DNA from: Krumholzibacterium sp965370495
GTDB lineage: Bacteria; Krumholzibacteriota; Krumholzibacteriia; Krumholzibacteriales; Krumholzibacteriaceae
DNA: 10,128 nt
Direction of reading: 5' to 3'
Assembly: GCA_965370495.1 (NCBI GenBank)
Contig: CBDUUV010000088.1
Span: 1 to 10,128, forward strand
The notes beneath the pieces were generated by a model. It saw only the letters and a list, made by a program, of their open reading frames with translations. It had not been told where the DNA came from and did not search any database. Shown piece by piece: positions 7,457-10,128 of the stretch (position 1 is the stretch's first letter; every line of letters begins with the position of its first letter). The position numbers and the translations under genes are program-made.

Positions 7457-8581
7457 TCAGAAAGCTTCCATGATCTGAATGTAGGGATAGATTCCGTACG
7501 AACTGATTCCGATATCGAAGCGGATGTTAATGTGTTCTTCTACATCAAGAAGGTAGCGCAAACCTACTCCGACAGTGTATTTCATATCCTCGATCTTGTA
7601 TTTACCCGCATTGTGAATTACGTCTCCAAGGGATGTAAACACGGTGCCCGAGAATTTTTTAGATACCGGATACCGGTATTCGATCTGGGCCATTACCATG
7701 TTCAGATCACGAAACCGGGTTCCAAAAATCCCTCGCATCGATTCAAGCTTCGCCAGTTCGTTGAAAGGAATTCCGCCGCTCTTTATGACACCGAGCAGCT
7801 GCAGCGCGAGTACGCGATCCGATGCGAGGCTGAAATATTTTCTGAGATCGAGTGTATACGATTCATATACGAAATCGCTTCCAAGCCAGTCACGGTAGAA
7901 CGCGCACGAAAAGAGAAGCCAGGATCCTGTTGTCGGATAGAAAATGTTATCGCGACTGTCCCAATCGATGACAGGACCGATTCCCGATATAACGCCTTTT
8001 TCAGTGCCTGTAACAGTTCCCTGATCGAGCATGCCGCCTTCTTCGGGATCCTTGATGTCATATCGCTTCACGTCAAACCATAAACCGAGATGAAAATGCT
8101 TGTATATTCGCCGTATAAACCATGGCCGCAGACAGAAATCAACCGAAGTAAAATTCTCGGCATCATCTTCTGAAGTGTCGTTCCCTATTCCGTAAAAGGT
8201 GTCCGATTTTTTTTGTAAAGAGATCAAAGACCGCAATTCCCATGTCCCCTTTTTGAAATATAAATCAGGAACAAGATGGAGGGCGAACTGGTTTTTCAGG
8301 GAATACAATGCGAACAGACAGATGTTGCTCGGCCGGCTTTCTTTATTTTCCCCCGGTTTTCGGATCGTGATGGTGGCCCCTCCGCCGAAAACGAGCGAAG
8401 TTTCAGGTGTGTACATGATGACAGGTAAGCCAACAACGCGATATTTTGCTTTGTCTTTTTCCTCAGCAGCATTCTCTTGTGAATCAACTGGTTTTTCGTT
8501 TTCAGAAGCGTATATCAGCTTCGGGCAAGCTATGAATAGAATGCTCAAGTAAATGAGAATTAATTGAAACGGGTTCTTCAT
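7457..8581 (-). CDS. POTRA-less BamA/Omp85-like outer-membrane beta-barrel protein
   Basis: This 374-residue secreted protein begins with a signal peptide (MKNPFQLILIYL..., likely cleaved after KLIYA, residue 25). A charged linker (26-47) leads to repeated amphipathic beta segments to the end. Motifs match the C-terminal surface-antigen (D15) barrel of the Omp85 superfamily: WDSRDNIFYPTTGSW (207-221), MRGIFGTRFRDLN (282-294, at the position of the family's RG[YF] lid-loop motif), AQIEYRYPV (298-306) and GVGLRYLLDVEEHINIRFDI (338-357). It ends in Phe, typical of outer-membrane barrels. No POTRA domain precedes the barrel, so it is not BamA or TamA itself. Stand-alone barrels of this kind are common and poorly understood. 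The start is the ATG at 8581; the open frame also has a GTG at 8590. No clear Shine-Dalgarno precedes either. The FIAC stretch resembles a lipobox, but hydrophobic residues continue past it, favouring signal peptidase I. Confidence 0.82.
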   Translation of the reverse strand: MKNPFQLILIYLSILFIACPKLIYASENEKPVDSQENAAEEKDKAKYRVVGLPVIMYTPETSLVFGGGATITIRKPGENKESRPSNICLFALYSLKNQFALHLVPDLYFKKGTWELRSLISLQKKSDTFYGIGNDTSEDDAENFTSVDFCLRPWFIRRIYKHFHLGLWFDVKRYDIKDPEEGGMLDQGTVTGTEKGVISGIGPVIDWDSRDNIFYPTTGSWLLFSCAFYRDWLGSDFVYESYTLDLRKYFSLASDRVLALQLLGVIKSGGIPFNELAKLESMRGIFGTRFRDLNMVMAQIEYRYPVSKKFSGTVFTSLGDVIHNAGKYKIEDMKYTVGVGLRYLLDVEEHINIRFDIGISSYGIYPYIQIMEAF

Positions 8582-8636
8582 AAGTATCACGGGGTTACAT
8601 TTACGTTTTGCTGCTGTAACATTATTACTTGCAAAA

Positions 8637-8665
8637 TATATATATTAGTACACGCTATATGTCAA
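8637..8665 (-). promoter_or_regulatory. sigma-70-type promoter of the outer-membrane barrel gene
   Basis: On the minus strand, TTGACA (8665-8660) is followed by exactly 17 bases and TATATA (8642-8637). This is a perfect -35 and near-consensus -10 at ideal spacing, in an AT-rich gap. It predicts a transcript start near 8630 and a leader of about 50 bases before the ATG at 8581. It indicates that the barrel gene is transcribed separately from the upstream lipoprotein gene. Confidence 0.65.
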
Positions 8666-8724
8666 CATATGCCAACCGGGATTTCCCACTTGACCTTATC
8701 TGGCCTGCGGGTTATTGGAAGGAA

Positions 8725-8748
8725 CTGGAATCTTTTCGCTTATTCCAG
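8725..8748 (-). terminator. hairpin overlapping the lipoprotein stop codon
   Basis: A perfect 7-bp inverted repeat (CTGGAAT, 10-base loop, ATTCCAG) has the lipoprotein's TAA stop at its loop edge. On the minus strand it is followed by a pyrimidine-rich TTCCTTCC stretch. It may act as a terminator or as a 3'-end stabilising structure; there is no long pure T-run. Confidence 0.45.
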
Positions 8749-9279
8749 CACCCGCTGTTCGTTCAAATAATAGGATCTGACTTCTTCAAAGTTTTCGAGG
8801 TTAACACTGCCCTGTATGGCTCCGGTTAGTATGACGATCTTAAAATGATAATGTGCTGTTGAGGGATAGGGCCACTCATTCCCTGTTGTGGCGAAAGAGA
8901 GCATGAGTGTTTCAAGACTGTAAGCACAACTGAATACAAGGACTTCACCGGTAAAGGTGTTGCTGAACGGCATCAAGATCCACTCGCTAGCCATTGAGGA
9001 GGTTGAAGAGCCGTTCAGGTAGACAAGAACTACCCCGTTGTCAATAATATCCTGTGTTATATCCGGAATAACGATATCGTAAAAAGATGAACTGCCGCTG
9101 ATGCCGGCATCCTCACCGGTAAAGCTCACTGTCATAACCGTGAACTCCGCATCTTCGCCAGCCGGGCCCTCTTCGCCCGCCGGCCCAACAGGGCCCTGTT
9201 CGCCCTCACATGATGTCAAAAACAGAGCGAATGACAACAGTAGAGACAGGGATAACAGTAACGAAGTAACTTTCTTCAT
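8740..9279 (-). CDS. collagen-like repeat lipoprotein of unknown function
   Basis: This 179-residue predicted lipoprotein has a basic start (MKK), a long hydrophobic segment and the lipobox LTSC, giving lipidated Cys24. Directly after the cysteine come six Gly-X-Y triplets (residues 26-43, GEQ GPV GPA GEE GPA GED), a miniature collagen-like stalk that suggests trimerisation. The remaining 135 residues look like a compact beta-rich domain with a VVLVYLNGSS segment and a Trp-containing WILMPFSNTF segment. Short lipoproteins with this architecture recur in Bacteroidetes and relatives as far as I recall, with no known function. The start at 9279 is fixed by AAGGAG at 9287-9292, seven bases upstream. 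An in-frame ATG at 9306 is 5' of this site and is rejected. It probably sits on the outer membrane, exposed to the periplasm or the surface. Confidence 0.82.
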   Translation of the reverse strand: MKKVTSLLLSLSLLLSFALFLTSCEGEQGPVGPAGEEGPAGEDAEFTVMTVSFTGEDAGISGSSSFYDIVIPDITQDIIDNGVVLVYLNGSSTSSMASEWILMPFSNTFTGEVLVFSCAYSLETLMLSFATTGNEWPYPSTAHYHFKIVILTGAIQGSVNLENFEEVRSYYLNEQRVLE

Positions 9280-9317
9280 ATCGAAACTCCTTGCATGTGG
9301 ATTCAAGATTCTAATAC

Positions 9318-9334
9318 TGCTGCATCAGGCAGCA
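9318..9334 (-). repeat. inverted repeat upstream of the lipoprotein gene
   Basis: A perfect 6-bp inverted repeat (TGCTGC / GCAGCA, 5-base centre) lies about 40 bases before the lipoprotein start and about 90 bases past the stop of the upstream gene. It could be an operator, part of a leader structure, or a weak terminator of the upstream gene. No T-run follows on the minus strand. Confidence 0.3.
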
Positions 9335-9424
9335 TGCCATCGCTTAACACCCGCACAAAACCGACTGCCTCCTTTCCTACATACCAATTATCCCAAAACC
9401 GGTTCATGTTCGATTAGGGCAGCG

Positions 9425-10128
9425 TTAACGCAAGTAAACTATCTTACGTGCCTTCCTGTAGTCGCCCGCGCTCATCCTCATGAAATATACCCCCGAGGCA
9501 ACCGGTCTCGATGCGTTGTCACGGCCGTTCCAGACGATCCGCCAGGTTCCGGCAGCGCGGTCCCTGTCCTCGAGCGTCCGTACGAGGCGTCCCGCCGTGT
9601 TGTAGATCCGGACTCTTACATGCTCCGGTTTCTCGAGCGAATAGGAGATCGTTGTGTGGCCGTTGAACGGGTTAGGATAGTTCTGGTGCAGGGCCGTCGC
9701 AAGCGGCGTTTCCTCGACATCGGTCGTGTAGGCCTCGATCGTGAACAGGTCCCCGCTCTGGCCGGAACCGACGTTGAGGGACGGATCGTACGCCTCTACG
9801 AGAACGAGGCACGAGTCCGATTCCGGAATCTCGAGCGGTATGTTCCACGTATACGAAGAGTCGTTCGGCTCACTCGACGAGAGGACAGTCCAATCGACGC
9901 CCGCGTTGAGCGAATACGATATTGTCACCGAGTCGATCCCTGTGTTGTCGGTCGCGATCCACTGAATATCGAATGAATTTCCGACCATGAAGGTCTCTCC
10001 GCCGGCCGGGTGAACGACTGTGACGACAGGATTCTCCGTATCGGCTCCGCTGACGCAGTCACCCGCCTCGTTTGAATACCCGCTTGCGTAACCGTTATTG
10101 TCCACAATATTGACGTGGTAGTAGTTGC
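9425..10128 (-). CDS. secreted protein with Ig-like domains and C-terminal FlgD/T9SS-like sorting domain (partial)
   Basis: The 3' end of a larger gene is visible; its frame stays open to the window edge (233 residues visible), so the N-terminus lies outside. The GTG at 10105 is not a real start, because the preceding codons (NYYHVNI) already belong to the domain. In order there are: the end of a fibronectin type III-like fold (YYHVNIVDNNGYASGYSNEA, 2-21); an Ig-like module with GGETFMVGNSFDIQW at about 42-56, to about 130; and a C-terminal domain with QNYPNPFNGHTTISYSL (148-164), VRVRIYNTAGRLVRTL, WNGRDN and VASGVYFMRM, ending in IVYLR. This last module matches the FlgD-like Ig fold / type IX secretion (type A) sorting domain common in FCB bacteria and several candidate phyla, where it directs proteins to the surface or outside. 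The catalytic or binding part is beyond the window. The region looks richer in G+C than its two left neighbours. Confidence 0.9.
   Translation of the reverse strand, partial: NYYHVNIVDNNGYASGYSNEAGDCVSGADTENPVVTVVHPAGGETFMVGNSFDIQWIATDNTGIDSVTISYSLNAGVDWTVLSSSEPNDSSYTWNIPLEIPESDSCLVLVEAYDPSLNVGSGQSGDLFTIEAYTTDVEETPLATALHQNYPNPFNGHTTISYSLEKPEHVRVRIYNTAGRLVRTLEDRDRAAGTWRIVWNGRDNASRPVASGVYFMRMSAGDYRKARKIVYLR

Noticed and set aside
9101..9976. 291-codon plus-strand open frame across the lipoprotein and secreted-protein genes
   Set aside because: It runs antisense through two supported genes and the gap between them; its Pro/Ser/Arg-rich translation has no domain and the Gly-X-Y repeat explains its Pro-rich start.

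Overview
The window reads as a chromosomal stretch of a Gram-negative bacterium with an outer membrane, probably from the FCB (Fibrobacteres-Chlorobi-Bacteroidetes) neighbourhood or a related uncultured phylum. The clues are a secreted protein ending in an NYPNPFN-type C-terminal sorting domain, a short collagen-like lipoprotein of a kind I associate with Bacteroidetes and relatives, and an outer-membrane beta-barrel. Placement is inference; there is no rRNA or other phylogenetic marker. No CRISPR array, tRNA or rRNA was seen.

Left part (1-4593): a duplicated-ATPase ABC-F protein on the minus strand (221-2071) has a hairpin and T-rich tract behind it. Divergent from it is a small four-helix membrane protein (2262-2606). 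It converges, with an 11-base gap, on a minus-strand OPT-family oligopeptide transporter (2618-4593). The transporter is broken into two overlapping frames by what looks like a single missing base near 3845-3852.

Middle part (4594-7385): a decayed integrase-type transposase remnant (about 4749-5096, minus strand, two in-frame stops, no C-terminal half) lies just upstream of a plus-strand gene pair. The pair encodes a full-length NfeD membrane serine protease (5133-6515) and a stomatin/slipin SPFH protein (6606-7385). This is the classical stomatin-partner-protein arrangement: the protease and SPFH scaffold are expected to act together at the inner membrane. The pair is on the opposite strand to the larger genes around it and is bordered by the transposon relic, so acquisition by transfer is possible.

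Right part (7386-10128), all minus strand: an outer-membrane barrel related to the C-terminal domain of BamA/Omp85 without POTRA domains (7457-8581), driven by a near-consensus TTGACA-17-TATATA promoter; a lipoprotein with six Gly-X-Y triplets (8740-9279) whose stop codon sits inside a 7-bp hairpin; and the 3' end of a large secreted protein with Ig-like domains and a FlgD/T9SS-like sorting domain (from 9425 off the right edge). This part is devoted to the cell envelope and secretion.

I found no clearly new multi-gene system. The items most worth a second look are the transporter frameshift, the reconstructable transposase relic beside the NfeD-slipin pair, the POTRA-less barrel, and the collagen-like lipoprotein.
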